From positions 1-64,000 of the forward strand of contig JAKSYS010000110.1 in assembly GCA_022925895.1 (NCBI GenBank): a stretch of 64,000 nucleotides of DNA, given 5' to 3'. Both the position numbers and the translations under genes were made by a program. The notes beneath the pieces are model-generated. The model saw only the letters and a list, made by a program, of their open reading frames with translations, had not been told where the DNA came from and did not search any database. The first letter of the stretch is position 1. Each line of letters begins with the position of its first letter. The DNA is from Fragilaria crotonensis. Lineage: Eukaryota > Bacillariophyta > Fragilariophyceae > Fragilariales > Fragilariaceae. This document shows positions 8,340 through 19,579 of the stretch, piece by piece.

Positions 8340-10902
8340 AGAAGAAAGGAGATCCAAGAATAGTTTCGTCATCGTGACATCATAGTTCGTCAGCAGACTC
8401 GTCGACCACAGATTTTCAGATGTTCGAAGACAACCGGTTTCGATTTCTGCCCACAGGAACGACGACAACAAGCTCTTCGTGGATTTTTGAGCGCTATGTA
8501 TTAACAAGAACTGGGAAAACACGATGTCATGATGACGATCACCATTGCCCTCGAGAAAGCACCGGCAACTCCGGTGACGCACCTCATCATGGTATTCATT
8601 TTTTGTAGAAGCTACGAGAAGAAATATGTGTTTAGAGAGTACAACCGCACCTTGCGCTACGGAATATGGAGAGAAACCTGTCGTTGAGCGTTGCATCCCG
8701 TTGAAGGCACGTGCCCTTCTGCTTGCAGTGGCTACGTCGTACTGAGTATTCAACTATTTTTTATGCATACGGCGACGTCGCATCCAAATACTACGGCGCG
8801 TGCCAAAGTACAAGTACTTGTACTGAGTACTAAAGTACCGGTATGTCCAGTATTTGAGTAGTCCAAGGTCCAAGTGCGTCCAATTCACCCTTGCAGTCGC
8901 GAGAAGGCTGGCCTTACACCCACACCGTCATGTCCTACCATTTATGGTATCCAAAATTAGTCTGTTCCTTCTCCGAACAATCATTTTACATTTCTTCCGT
9001 GATTTACACACTCAAGTACACTTAAATCTGAGTATGTGACTGACCGTCATATTCCAGCTCGTGTCTGTGATCATTTTCATATTTGACAAATTGGCTTGTA
9101 ACTCATCATCCGAATTGAAATCATTGGTGTTTATTAGAGCAATCATTAGTGCTTGTGTAAAGAACACATGTGATGTGGCAAAAATTTGTGATTGAGACTG
9201 TTCTCAGACAAACAACAAGGCTGAAAAGAGTACACATTCTAATCATATGCCAGCATGGTACATACACTAAACTCTTAATACATGTTTTTCCATGTACTAT
9301 TTTGAGGACAAGGCATTTCATGTTGCTGGCCCTCAAATGGGCGGGCAAAATGGGTTAGTGACTGAGTAGTGATATGAGGTCACATTGTGAAAGTCCCACA
9401 CAACATTAACATGAGCAGAGACAGTTAATTGTCTCTCCTAAGGTACTAAATAATGCTGGTTTGGTGGATCAGAGCAACGGTAACGCAGGCAACAGTAGAA
9501 ATACCAAGGGCAGAGTGCTCTAGGAGAAGGAAGGACAGTAGTACAGGCAGTGATACAGTACAACCCTGACAGCAGATAGGGGGTGTAGAAGGATAATAGT
9601 GGATCAAGTCAGAAAAGCTGATCTGACCACAAGTCAAGCTTGCATGTTTGTGGTGGAATGGTGCTGTTGTGCTCACAGAGCTACAGAAGCAGAACATAAC
9701 ATGAATTTGCCACTTGATAGCAAATTTGAAAGGTATTAGCCTTGCACCCAAGAAGATGCATGCCTAAAAACGTGTGAGCATCAAGAGATTGTAAGGAGAA
9801 CCCCAGTATGCTCACAGAATGAACAGAATCCAAAACGGTGGAGGATCCAGAAGGGCAACAGCGACCTCCCGTAGCGAGTGTAGTAAAACCGGTCTGACAC
9901 ATAGAACGTATTAAAAATCTTGTGGCTAGAAATTGTGTATGCCATGTGATGTGTCATGTGTGAGCGACATCAGTATAGGTATCCTATAGTATCAGACAGC
10001 ATCACACCAAACTTGTCCTCAGATGAAAATTTGTTGCTGCATGCAGTACCTTGTAATAACTAATTTGCATTTATCTATGTCATGAGGGCTGCCATCCAAG
10101 CCTTCTCTTGTCAAGCCGCGACTATATCACACGGTCATTTGGTTCAGGTTTTGGCCCTCTTGATTAATTCTTGAGAGCCCTACAGAATGACAACATTTTC
10201 ATTGCAACCGTGACATTCAACTCAAGTTATTAGCTTGTGGCACAAGTGTACACAAACTTCAAGCATCCAGACAGGCTCTTGCTTCCTCAGCAATTTTAGC
10301 TGGAAACATACTATGTATTGACAGCACTGCCAACAAGTACAAGTACCTCGGTGTTGAAGTAGAGCTAAAGTGTGGAGTATGTCCTTTACCAAATATTGTC
10401 TACCGGTAGTACAACTAGTTCCTTTGCCATAGTAAACTTTCTACAAATAATTGCCGTCACCAGGCTGATCATGGCTTGTAGTCGGAATGTGGTGATATGT
10501 CATTACAGATTTTTGCTGATGATGAACAACCTGAGCAGCCTCATGATGCTGCTGAGGACAAACCGCCAAATTGTTGGCCTCGTCCTCTCCTCCTGAAGGT
10601 GAATTCTTCTGCTGCTGATGAGGCCACTCCAAACCCTTTATCCTCATCTTTAAGAATCATGCTATTGCCCCTTCTTGGCTCTAGTTTCTTCCTCGTGTTT
10701 GATTCCGGTGTTGTGTTTCTTCTTGCCCCAAGTTGGAATGAGCTCTCTTTCTGCACACTACTGAGTAATTAAGATTTGGTGTTTAATCTCAAATTCTTGT
10801 TGTGGAGTCGGGTATCTATTGGGACAAACATAAGGTCAATGGTGGATGCAACACTGCGGTGTCAATGCCGTGTTCATTGATAATCCACGTCTCCGGCAAT
10901 CA
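8340..10902. other. Gene-poor AT-rich stretch
   Basis: I see no convincing gene here. Open frames are short, lack domains and mostly begin without ATG. A GTAC-rich cluster lies at about 8805-8845. Some short stretches around 10300-10420 and 10500-10760 could be degraded transposon sequence, but I cannot assign them to a family. Confidence 0.5.
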
Positions 10903-11151
10903 TCAAGCTTGGCACTTCAGCGGAGATTTACCAATGCCAATGCCAATTGGTGGTTGGCTTAGTCTGGTATAGCCTCTACGTAAAATCTCATTTTGCACAG
11001 CAATCAGGTCTTGAATATTGTTCATCACACATGCTATCATGTGACATTCATACAAATCCAGGAATATGCTAGGCTGGACAACAGGAGGTGCCTGTTCAAA
11101 ACATGGTTTAAGGACCATTTGAACCCAAGTGTGCATGATGCATTCATCCAT
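10903..11151 (-). pseudogene. Dead fragment of a pogo-like (DDE_1) transposase
   Basis: The minus strand gives 82 residues that match the C-terminal part of the DDE_1/jerky-pogo catalytic core. SIFLDLYECHMIACVMNNIQ corresponds to the conserved 'P.ILLLD.y..H' block with the second catalytic Asp. GYTRLSQPPIGIGIGKSPLK corresponds to the 'GcT...QPlDvgvnkPlK' block. The third acidic position is Ile in this copy, and no N-terminal half is visible. It is a decayed remnant of a Tc1/mariner-superfamily element. Ends and inverted repeats were not found. Confidence 0.6.
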
Positions 11152-11585
11152 TAAGGCTCAATTCTGGTATGGTGCATACAAAATTTGACGAGGGTAGGTT
11201 GGGAATTCATTAGTTTTAGTCTGGGCACAGGGTTGAGTGAATTGCACGTCATCTGAAGCCTATTTCATACTCAGTGTACTACCACCAGCCACCAGCTACC
11301 AGTAGTTCATCAAAAGGATGACGTTCGCCTCATCGGCATACACAGACCCTGGGGGCCCGTTGGTGATGAACTGCGGAACCTATTAGAAAGTCAAATCAAT
11401 TCACAGCCAACAGTCCGTAAACTATAGTGAGCGGGTGGTGGTGCTACGTGCTACCTTGATGAGTGTCCGCTTTCTTGCCAAGGTGTCGATTAGGGAAGCG
11501 AGACGTGTCGACTACGAGTGCAACACACATCCTCAACACAAACACACTCCAAGACATTCGGACCAACAAAGGAACCACCCTTTGC
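11152..11585. other. Spacer between pogo remnant and LtrA-like gene
   Basis: I see no gene or repeat that I can support. The right part is the likely 3' UTR of the minus-strand membrane-protein gene. Confidence 0.4.
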
Positions 11586-13416
11586 TCAGACTCCACCACT
11601 AGAAAAAGCTTCGTATCCCCTGGTGGACATCTGCATATTTGCCACCGATCCCAATAAAGGAGTCATGCTGGATAAGACGGAAGGCCCTTTGGCCACAAGA
11701 TCTACAGAGTCGTCCTCAGAAGTTTGCTTGGTAATCGTCTCCCGAGCCACACACCACCAGAATCCAAACGGATGCACCAACTCTTGGCTGGAATCGGAAT
11801 CGTCGCCACTGTAGAGTGCCAATTCCACTGCCTCGTCCGTCCAGCTCAGGAGAACTAGAAAGAATGATACACCCGCAAGTCCAAGTATCAAAGTGATTCC
11901 ATCTTGCAATAAGACTCCAAAGAACTGTGCACCAAGGCAGAGGCAGGTGGACACAGTAACGACAGCCAGATAAACAAGCATTTGAGTGAAAAGAGTAGCG
12001 ACAAAGATGAATCGTGGCATTCCAAAGACGGGGATGCGCTTGAGATGCATGGCTTTGATAAAGAGAATGCTGAATATAACAGCCGCAAACCCTCCACAAA
12101 CCATCTCTCTTGCATTATGAGGCAAGGCAGTTGTGGCGGCAAGATAGTTATGCGTCAATAGATCCAGCCCGGAACCAAGAACAGTGGTACCAAGGAGCAA
12201 ACAGAAATGCCCCACATTAAAAAGGAAGGCCGATGCTCCACTGACTAAAAGGGCATGGTCTTGCGCCAGTTTGGGTGCGTCATTTTCATAGAGCAATTTG
12301 AGACAATACAGCATCAGACCGCAGGCACCAAGAAAGCCATATTGCTCTGTCGTGGGGCTCTGATATTCGAAAAATGGGCTGGCCACAACAACGACAGATT
12401 GAAACAAGAACCCGATGAGAAGAACAAATAGAAGACTCCGCTTGGTCGTTGCCGCTGCATTGGATAGGGGATAGTTCGCCTGTTAGGTCAATTCAATTTC
12501 GAATTAAAGAGAAATGTCCCGTGATGATGAGCTTACCATTAAAGTCACTCTGAAACGTATTTGGCAACCTCGCACATGAAAATGCAAGGCCAATAACGAA
12601 TATAATCCATCGCGTTCCAGGTATTTCAGACATGGCTATCCCAACAGTCCATGTGGCCGCCTCACATAGGGTCATGAGGCTCGAAAAGACGGCATGCCTG
12701 TATGCGACGTGCTCAATTGAGTCTTGCGCGGCCCTTCGGAACCACAACGCCAGTCGAAGGTGCAACAAGCTGTGCAAGATTGCCACAAAAGCAGCCATGA
12801 TCATGACGCACATTCCTCCTTCCGTGTCAATTTCTGCGCTGGTGGAAAGTGACCCAAAGAGCACCGCGATACAAGTTAACAAATTAACAAGTTCAAAGGA
12901 AAGGTCTGTGAAGTCGAAACGTGTGCAGTATGCGAGATCCTTGGTCCAGATCATCCAAAAGACAGCAAAGTATAGAAGTGAATCCACCGACAAGCTTCGA
13001 TTTTCTGCGATGGAAATTCCGACTCGAGAAAAGGCGGTCACGATGACGAGATTAAAGAAATAGCCCGACAATCCAGTGGCTTCACGCAGGATCGATTTGA
13101 CTTGCTGTGAGGCAGCCCCAGGTAGAATGGAAGGGTGACGCCACATGCCTCCTTCATACCAGGGTCGGTTCGCATAGTCCATGGCATCTTTGAGAGGTTG
13201 TACCTCCGTGCGAAGGCGTTTAAATTCTTGCGCTAGCTTGACGAGGGAGGCATATAACTTCCGCTTGGCAGCCTTCTCGTCCTTAACTTGGACCTTGAGA
13301 CCAGCCAACGATATCTCCGTGTCCGCAAGGCGTGCCTTGAGTTCTACTTGCGAAGCTTTCTTGACTGAGGACCCAGGTGTAACGTTATCAGTGACGGGAG
13401 CATCTGTAGAAACCAC
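11586..13416 (-). CDS. LtrA-like polytopic membrane protein with N-terminal coiled coil
   Basis: There are two exons, 12537-13416 and 11586-12454. The 82 bp GT-AG intron (12455-12536) joins DFN to AATTKRSLLF in frame. Residues about 20-75 of the open frame are heptad-like (KARLADTEISLAGLKVQVKDEK...), suggesting a coiled coil. Multiple hydrophobic segments follow. The first of these, GYFFNLVIVTAFSRVG, then WMIWTKDLAYCTRFDFTDL, resembles the bacterial low-temperature-requirement A family ('ELFFDLVFVFA...W...T.Y.NRFD'). Exon 2 supplies about six more membrane segments and a hydrophilic C-tail. The frame is open upstream to about 13520 without an ATG. An ATG near 13510 (MATNLPVPLL) is out of frame by one, so the true start is unresolved. 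The transported or sensed ligand is unknown. Confidence 0.6.
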
Positions 13417-13519
13417 CGACGCACGCGATGTCGGTTCTGCAGTCGTCTCAAGAAGGGTGGCAGACTCGTCATCGGGCTGGAAGCAACGGCACTGGCAAGT
13501 TAGTTGCCATTGCTACGAA

Positions 13520-14128
13520 ATAGGTCGAAATAGAGCGTTTGCACCGTGCGAGCAACGAACAACACGTGACACAGCCTATCAATTTTCACATCAACGTGGA
13601 CCCCAATCTCATAGTTCAAGCACACAACGCATGCAGTGCTCTCAGCGACGCACCTGTGCAGACTTTTTACTGCGAGGAAATGTTATTGGGAACATGGTCA
13701 ACCAGGAGCCACAGAGAACTCGGTGTTCTTACTATCAATGAACCCGAAGCGTCTCAAGAGGGAATTTGATTTTAGTGCGCTTGTCAAGCACTTGCGCCAA
13801 TCAGAATCCACTGAAACGTTTTTTAGGCGCTTCCCTCAATATAGGTGCGCATCAGAAAAATCTAAATTCCTGCTGCGACAGCTGCGAGCTGCGAGTCATC
13901 AAACATCTATATCACTATATCATATATGTATATGATAATAGACTAAATAAATGTCGAACTCGAGAATGGGGACATCCCGGTACAGTACATGTACTATGCC
14001 GGTAGATTGAAAATTGAAGATAAGGAAGTCTTCCTGGTACTACTCTATGGTACTCTACACCCTACCTTCTGTATGTCATAGGAGTATTTTGAAATGGACG
14101 GATGATAGCACTCAGCAAAGGATGGGCC
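13520..14128. other. Intergenic, no gene seen
   Basis: This is upstream sequence of the LtrA-like gene. It contains a GTAC/CCGGTA cluster near 13975-14070. I found no coding region. Confidence 0.4.
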
Positions 14129-14131
14129 TAA

Positions 14132-14903
14132 GAGCATCCTCACCGCTGGAGCTAAATCTGAGATATGACCCGATAGGACCATTTGCGTCGACAATTTTGT
14201 CCAAAATGCATGGCACCGCTTGGGCTCGATACCTCAGATTTCGCGCCCCTCGGGCGCGAAATCTGAATTGGGGCGCCAGAATTCAGCAAAATCGATGAAT
14301 TCTGGCGCCGGCGCCAGATTCTCGCGCCCCTCGTTTTGTCCTATTTGACCCATTCGAATAAAACATTAACCAATAGAATTTTATCACGGATGCCGATGCA
14401 CACCGTGACTCATGTCAGTTTGTCTGTCATCTGTATGGAAAAATTGACATCATCTCGGAAGAGGATGATGACACCATGGAAACAATGACGAGATCCGGCA
14501 CAAGCAGATTTCTTCTGGTACCAGTAGTACAGGTACTCTACTAGGGTTTCTACTAGTCGTATAACACCCAACAAGAGGTGCTTTGCCGGTTTTTTCTCGC
14601 CTGTCCTCTTCCATGATTTTGTAGAATTTCTTGCTGCCACTACCGGTACTGGTAGTACTACTTGGAGTACCAGTACTCCAGGTACAGGTAGTGCATACAA
14701 CGCAAGTTCCAGATTCCATTACCACCGCGTCATACAGAAAAAGCAGTCTAATTTACAGAGTGCGTGTCAGATTTTAATCCTGCTGCTCGAAAAAATTGTG
14801 AAAGCCGTGCGAGAAAGATACCACAAATATGTCCAAAATAGGTTTCTAAAGGCGCGAGACCAATTTGTCCGATTCAGATTTAGCTCCAGCGGTGAGGATG
14901 CTC
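14132..14903. mobile_element. PIF/Harbinger-type MITE (772 bp)
   Basis: A 30 bp perfect terminal inverted repeat begins GAGCATCCTCACCGCTGGAG at 14132 and is mirrored at 14874-14903. The element is flanked by the trinucleotide TAA on both sides (14129-14131 and 14904-14906), the 3 bp TWA duplication typical of PIF/Harbinger elements. There is no transposase ORF. The left third contains two perfect hairpins and a GGCGCCGGCGCC palindrome. The middle is GTAC-rich. Confidence 0.85.
14234..14315. repeat. Two perfect hairpins and a palindrome inside the PIF/Harbinger MITE
   Basis: Hairpin A, 14234-14266: TCAGATTTCGCGCCC, loop CTC, then its exact complement (15 bp stem). Hairpin B, 14272-14309: GGCGCCAGAATTC, a 12 nt loop, then GAATTCTGGCGCC (13 bp stem). 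Its right arm runs into the palindrome GGCGCCGGCGCC at 14304-14315. Confidence 0.9.
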
Positions 14904-14906
14904 TAA

Positions 14907-16299
14907 TGTGGCTGGATTCAAGTTTAATGAACTTAAGGTAGCCTCCGTAGAGCCAGTATGCTACTTTTTTAGCTCACCGCCGACAGACCTTCGTCTATCA
15001 CGTCGATCACCACACTTCATTGTCGCTGACCTTTGCCAACACATATCTCATGTTCCGTTGCATCTCCCGCGTGCACAGATAGCTCTAAAGCTTCATCAAA
15101 GGCATTATGAGTAGTAGAAGCATCTGCACGCGGGAGACGCAATGGATTGATGTTTATCTTGTCTTGTGTACCCGCGGTTTTAAAGGCAGGGATTTGTTGC
15201 CAGCCAACGCAGGAAGTTTGTACCATTGTTCAATAGACTCTGCAGTTCAAGTTGCTGTATAAAGGTGCTGAGTATTATTTGATGTGGAAGCAAATAAATG
15301 AAGGTGAGTAACTTTGGAGGAGGCTTGATACCTCGTCAAAACTCAAAGTGCTCACGTTCCGCGCGTCACTTTTGATACGACACTGTTTTCCTTTGGGAAG
15401 CAATGGCCTCGACTAACAAAACACTTGAGCTTGAGTTGATTTCCGCTGAAGTCTCATTGCATCATTGCTTACTGGCGGCCTTCAACAAGCGAGGCTCATG
15501 CAGTGCAAGACCAAGCTTGATTCGTCGCTTTGGTCTCTGTTTTGTTGCCGTTGCGTTTGCTTCGAAGAATGCGACGCATGGTGTTCTGACGGAGCTCGAA
15601 TATTCCCAAGCCTTGTGAACGTGTGGGTTTGCATAGTCTTCGAAACATTATTCATCTCTGGAATACATGGCGACGGTGTGAAAATTCACCAGCAAGCATA
15701 CGTTGAGTTTGTTACCACAACGTGTTTCAGCAGTACTATTTGTGAATTCAACTATTGATGTCATCTGTGATGCTGTTCCATCATGTTGTGGCAAAAATAC
15801 AATGAGCTTTTGTACCAGTTCAAGTGAAGCCGTTTAATTCCACTTCTTGATGTCGTGCAGTGTCGATCCGTCGGCGAATGCAACTCTGCATATGTTCTTG
15901 AGGAGGACACACCAATCTCTAATGGAAGACCCACCACAAAGACTACTAGAGGACCGACCGGCAAGATTAATGAAGCATCAGTTGTCTATGATGCAACTTT
16001 TAGATGGTGCAACTTGCCACGAACCACCTACGGTCATCGTAGCGATTCAGAAGTTAAGAAAACCTCTCAAGCCTTCTTATTGTTGGCCTTGGTTGCACCA
16101 TTGGAGTGCGCAGTCGACGATCTTAGCAAGTTCAAACTGGACGGGGGCGCATGATGAACTAGTAGTATGTTTTTGTGATGTGTTCATATGTCATGCGATC
16201 ATGGTGGTCTAAGGTCCGAGGGCCTCCAATCCAAGTGTGCATTAACATGACAAGAACGGAGAAGAAACGAAACGCAATAGCTCATTGAATACTAAGTAT
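14907..16299. other. No gene recognised; contains one inverted repeat
   Basis: Open frames here (for example 15403-15618 and 15855-16154 on the plus strand) lack domains and codon context I can recognise. The only clear structure is the inverted repeat at 15057-15145. Confidence 0.4.
15057..15145. repeat. Inverted repeat, long hairpin
   Basis: The left arm, 15057-15080 (GTTGCATCTCCCGCGTGCAC, then AGAT), pairs with the right arm, 15122-15145 (ATCTGCACGCGGGAGACGCA, then ATGG). There is one 2-nt bulge and about one mismatch, and a spacer of about 41 nt. No flanking duplication was seen. Confidence 0.7.
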
Positions 16300-18057
16300 A
16301 CTAAATATTCATTTCATACTAAGAGCTACTATCGGCTACCCAAAGGACTTTTTTCCTGCATCCAGCCATAACGTTGAACAAGTGGCAACGGATGTCCAAA
16401 TATGGCGAGCTTTTCGTTCACGAGAAAGGTTACACATCGCCTCTGACGGAGGACTATACGGCAATTTTGGCACATTCGGTTGGGTATTGGCGACGTCTAA
16501 ACACATTTTATTCAAATGCGGGGGTCCGGTTGATGGGCCTTTCGATACCGCCAGTTCCACAAGAAGCGAACTATGCGGATTCGCTTCCTCGTTACTTTTC
16601 ATTGCGGCAGTTGCCAGAAACTGGGGTCTGAGACATAGCTGTTCCTTTCGATGGCTCACCGATAGTCGTTCTGCAATTTCGAAAGTTTACAAAACAAATC
16701 GACGTGGGTGTCTTGCAAGCAGACAAACATTTGATTCCGATCTCCTTTCAATGATTCGGTCGCTTCTGATTGAAATTCGACGAATCGTGGTCTTTCGTTG
16801 GGTGAGAGGACACCAAGACTCCATCAAGTCATACGAACAGCTCCCAAGAGTAGCCAGGTTAAATATTGATGCGGATTATCTCGCTGCACGATACCGTCTT
16901 CGAGGCAAGTTGCAGTCCATGAGCACTGTCGATCATCATCCGGCGCAACGGATATCTATTTCTATCATGGGAAAAAGGTTGACAGCACAATATGACGAGT
17001 GTATTCGGTTTCACATAAATGGCTATCATCTGAAACAATATATGCAGGACCGTAAGAAATGGCGGGATGACAACACTTGGAACATGATTGACATGGGGAG
17101 CTTTGGTCAACATTTTAAACGCCTTACTCCGTCGCAGCAGACATCACACATGAAGTTTGTTCACGACCAACTTCCTCTCGGTACACGTCGTTTTCAAATT
17201 TCGTCGAGTAAGGACAATGTTTTGAAAACATGCCCTTGCTGCGGCAATGCTGACAAGGATTCACATCACTTGGTACGTTGCCACTCCAATTCCTTTATGA
17301 AGAACTCGGGTTTACATACTCTTCGACGGTCTCCAAACGAAGGGTCACATCCTCTGCGTCGCATCCTTGTTGGAGGCACTACACATTGGATCCATACCGG
17401 CACGTCAGCTTATCGAGAGGATCTGGAAGGGTACCCTGAACACATGAAAGACACGATCACTCGTATACTCCACGAACAGGAGTTAATAGGATGGGATAAT
17501 GCCCTGAAAGGTTTTCTGAGTAAGTCATGGATGGACCTCGCGTCGATGAGGTATGACGACTCCAGCATTGACCGCACCGAAGGTGCGCATCGACTTCGAC
17601 GCAGCACCATTCGGGCACTTTACGTTTACACCACCGGGGTAGTATGGAGAGCCCGAAATTCGGCTCTCCACGAATCTGAACATGATCTCAACCGACGTCT
17701 TCATTCAAATATGCATGATACCATCCTTCAATTACATCGCAATCCGGACCAGATCTGCTTTGACGACCGTTATTTATGCGATATGCCTTTGGAGACACTG
17801 CTGAAAAGCTCCGCAGCTACTCAACGGCGATGGATAAAGAAGATGCGAGATTCTCAAGCCATGTACACAAGACTTGGTGAACAACAAACACTGATTACAT
17901 CTTTCTTTTCACGGAGGAAATAAACTCTGGACGATGGCATTTTCAACAACAACTCCTCGCCTACCTCCGGGTTGGCCGGGTAGGGGTACACATCTGGACC
18001 CGTTTGGATTCAGGACGGTGATTAACCCAATAATTAGGTTTTTGTTTTGTTTTGTAA
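16300..18057 (+). mobile_element. 5'-truncated LINE (non-LTR retrotransposon): RNase H and C-terminal zinc region
   Basis: The element keeps only the RNase H domain and the downstream tail of a non-LTR polyprotein. The coding frame is open upstream of the first ATG to about 16265, and the reverse-transcriptase domain is missing, as expected from 5' truncation during target-primed reverse transcription. The 3' UTR is short and ends near a TTTTTGTTTTGTTTTGTAA tract at about 18057. I could not identify a target-site duplication. Confidence 0.65.
16382..17923 (+). CDS. LINE-derived RNase H protein fragment with CPCC zinc motif
   Basis: This is an uninterrupted 513-codon frame. The RNase H catalytic residues are visible: Asp in IASDGG (22), Glu in TRSELCG (63), Asp in LTDSRSA (94) and VRGHQD (about 141-146), followed by an acidic residue near 164. 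Around residue 280 there is CPCCGNADKDSHHLVRC, the Cys/His knuckle seen at the C-terminus of many LINE proteins (zf-RVT-like). The ORF has no stop or frameshift although it is a truncated copy, so the insertion is fairly young. The ATG is probably internal to the ancestral protein. No host function is suggested. Confidence 0.7.
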   Translation: MATDVQIWRAFRSRERLHIASDGGLYGNFGTFGWVLATSKHILFKCGGPVDGPFDTASSTRSELCGFASSLLFIAAVARNWGLRHSCSFRWLTDSRSAISKVYKTNRRGCLASRQTFDSDLLSMIRSLLIEIRRIVVFRWVRGHQDSIKSYEQLPRVARLNIDADYLAARYRLRGKLQSMSTVDHHPAQRISISIMGKRLTAQYDECIRFHINGYHLKQYMQDRKKWRDDNTWNMIDMGSFGQHFKRLTPSQQTSHMKFVHDQLPLGTRRFQISSSKDNVLKTCPCCGNADKDSHHLVRCHSNSFMKNSGLHTLRRSPNEGSHPLRRILVGGTTHWIHTGTSAYREDLEGYPEHMKDTITRILHEQELIGWDNALKGFLSKSWMDLASMRYDDSSIDRTEGAHRLRRSTIRALYVYTTGVVWRARNSALHESEHDLNRRLHSNMHDTILQLHRNPDQICFDDRYLCDMPLETLLKSSAATQRRWIKKMRDSQAMYTRLGEQQTLITSFFSRRK

Positions 18058-19044
18058 TAATGAGTTGATAGCACTGGCTGTTGAAGCCATCCATACCTGC
18101 CGAAGACAACAGCGTAACAAATTCCCTTCAAATTACAGCTGTGCGTGGCAGCAATCATTTCAAACTTGTTGACTCCAAGCCGATATGTCTACTGAGATCT
18201 TTCTTTGAAAACTGAAAACTTGTTTTACAAATGTTTACTATGTTTTTGGGCTTTGCTTGAAGAAGCAATATTGATCCACATCAAAACACATAAGGATATC
18301 ATACCTGAATCAAATGTGCATGCTTGATGGGCTGGAAATAATACCTAGAAAGTTATCTTATTACACGTAGTAGCTATTTCACCACCCACTCATCATAATA
18401 CAAGAATGTACTACTACTCCAGTACCAGGAAACAAACTCCAATTTAAGCCACAACTCATGTCCAATTTGTCTGTGGAAAGAATTTCCCTGTCAAGGCTCA
18501 TAACTCACAAGGACATTAACAGCGAGCAAACAACGGTACAAAACAGGGGCAAACAGTGGTATGATAGATTGAAACGGGTGATCAATCCGAACAATCTACC
18601 GATGGTACTTATCAATTTGGCAACAACAATAATTATGATTTAATCATAGGATTTCCATAATTCAAAGCATGTAGAAACTGTGTAGAAAACATACCATGTG
18701 TGTAGAATGTAGTATCGTGTCAGGAAACAGACAGTAGTACAGTATTCAAGCATACAGTACCCGATACCAGCTCAACCATACCAGTAGTCAAGTAGGGTTT
18801 TGTCAGACATCATACCTGAAGGCATATTCTATTTCAAGCATACAAGAGATGGAATGGAGATATGAGGAAGATATTCAAGGCGTGCGTTGTGGTTATATAA
18901 GTACAAGTTAGCTACTCTGATCGTTGGTTACTCCGGTCTCCGGCGGTGTCTACAGCTACTACCAGTAGTCCAGTAGAATACCGGCGAATGTCTTCATGTA
19001 TTGGGCTTAGCGGCAGCACGTTTAATTGAGTTCTAGTTTTTATA
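18058..19044. other. AT-rich spacer, no gene seen
   Basis: This lies between the LINE 3' end and the left terminus of MULE-2. There is only an unremarkable 61-codon open frame near 18458-18643 and some GTAC-type palindromes. Confidence 0.4.
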
Positions 19045-19501
19045 GGGGAAATTACAATATCACGCATTTTTGCCACTTTGCAATATAGTACATTGACTTA
19101 CTATCCACAAATTCGTATTTTACTATATACTACATTTGCAATTGTATTTTACAATATCACGCATTTTGAAAAGATGCATTTACAATATCACGCATTGTTT
19201 TGCCCTTTTTTACTATATCACGCTTTTGTCGCCTGCCATGCTCGAACTCCACGCACAGCATGGTACACCTTCTCGTAACATTCATCCAAGATGGTCAACA
19301 CTCATCACTCCACCATGTCGTACATACACAACGAACATCATCATCACTCACTTCACATGTGTCGTTTGTTTTTTTGTCATCATGCTTTAAGTGCGGTCAT
19401 AATTCTTTGTTGTGCTCTTTTGTTTCAAAAGAGCAACTCCATCTTCATCTATATGGTCGACAAAACTCCACCAAATCTCACATCAACAGTATACCCATAC
19501 A
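19045..19501 (+). repeat. MULE-2 left terminal inverted repeat (457 bp)
   Basis: It is nearly identical to the complement of 26857-27315. Within it the unit TACAATATCACGCATT occurs near 19051, 19150 and 19181, with a variant TACTATATCACGCTTT near 19210. These are likely transposase-binding sites. The similarity resumes for a few bases (AACCCATTGACG) after an indel of about 30 bp at the inner edge. Confidence 0.9.
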
Positions 19502-19579
19502 ACCCATTGACGTATATATCCAATCATCTGTGAGCAATGATCTCATCATGGCAAATGTTGGCAACACTTATCGTTTCTT

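Noticed and set aside
8325-8753. 142-codon minus-strand open frame
   Set aside because: It starts at a non-ATG codon, has no domain and overlaps other equally plausible frames. Not supported as a gene.
9446-9902. Minus-strand open frames with hydrophobic stretches
   Set aside because: Short, no ATG-supported structure and no family resemblance, in AT-rich DNA.
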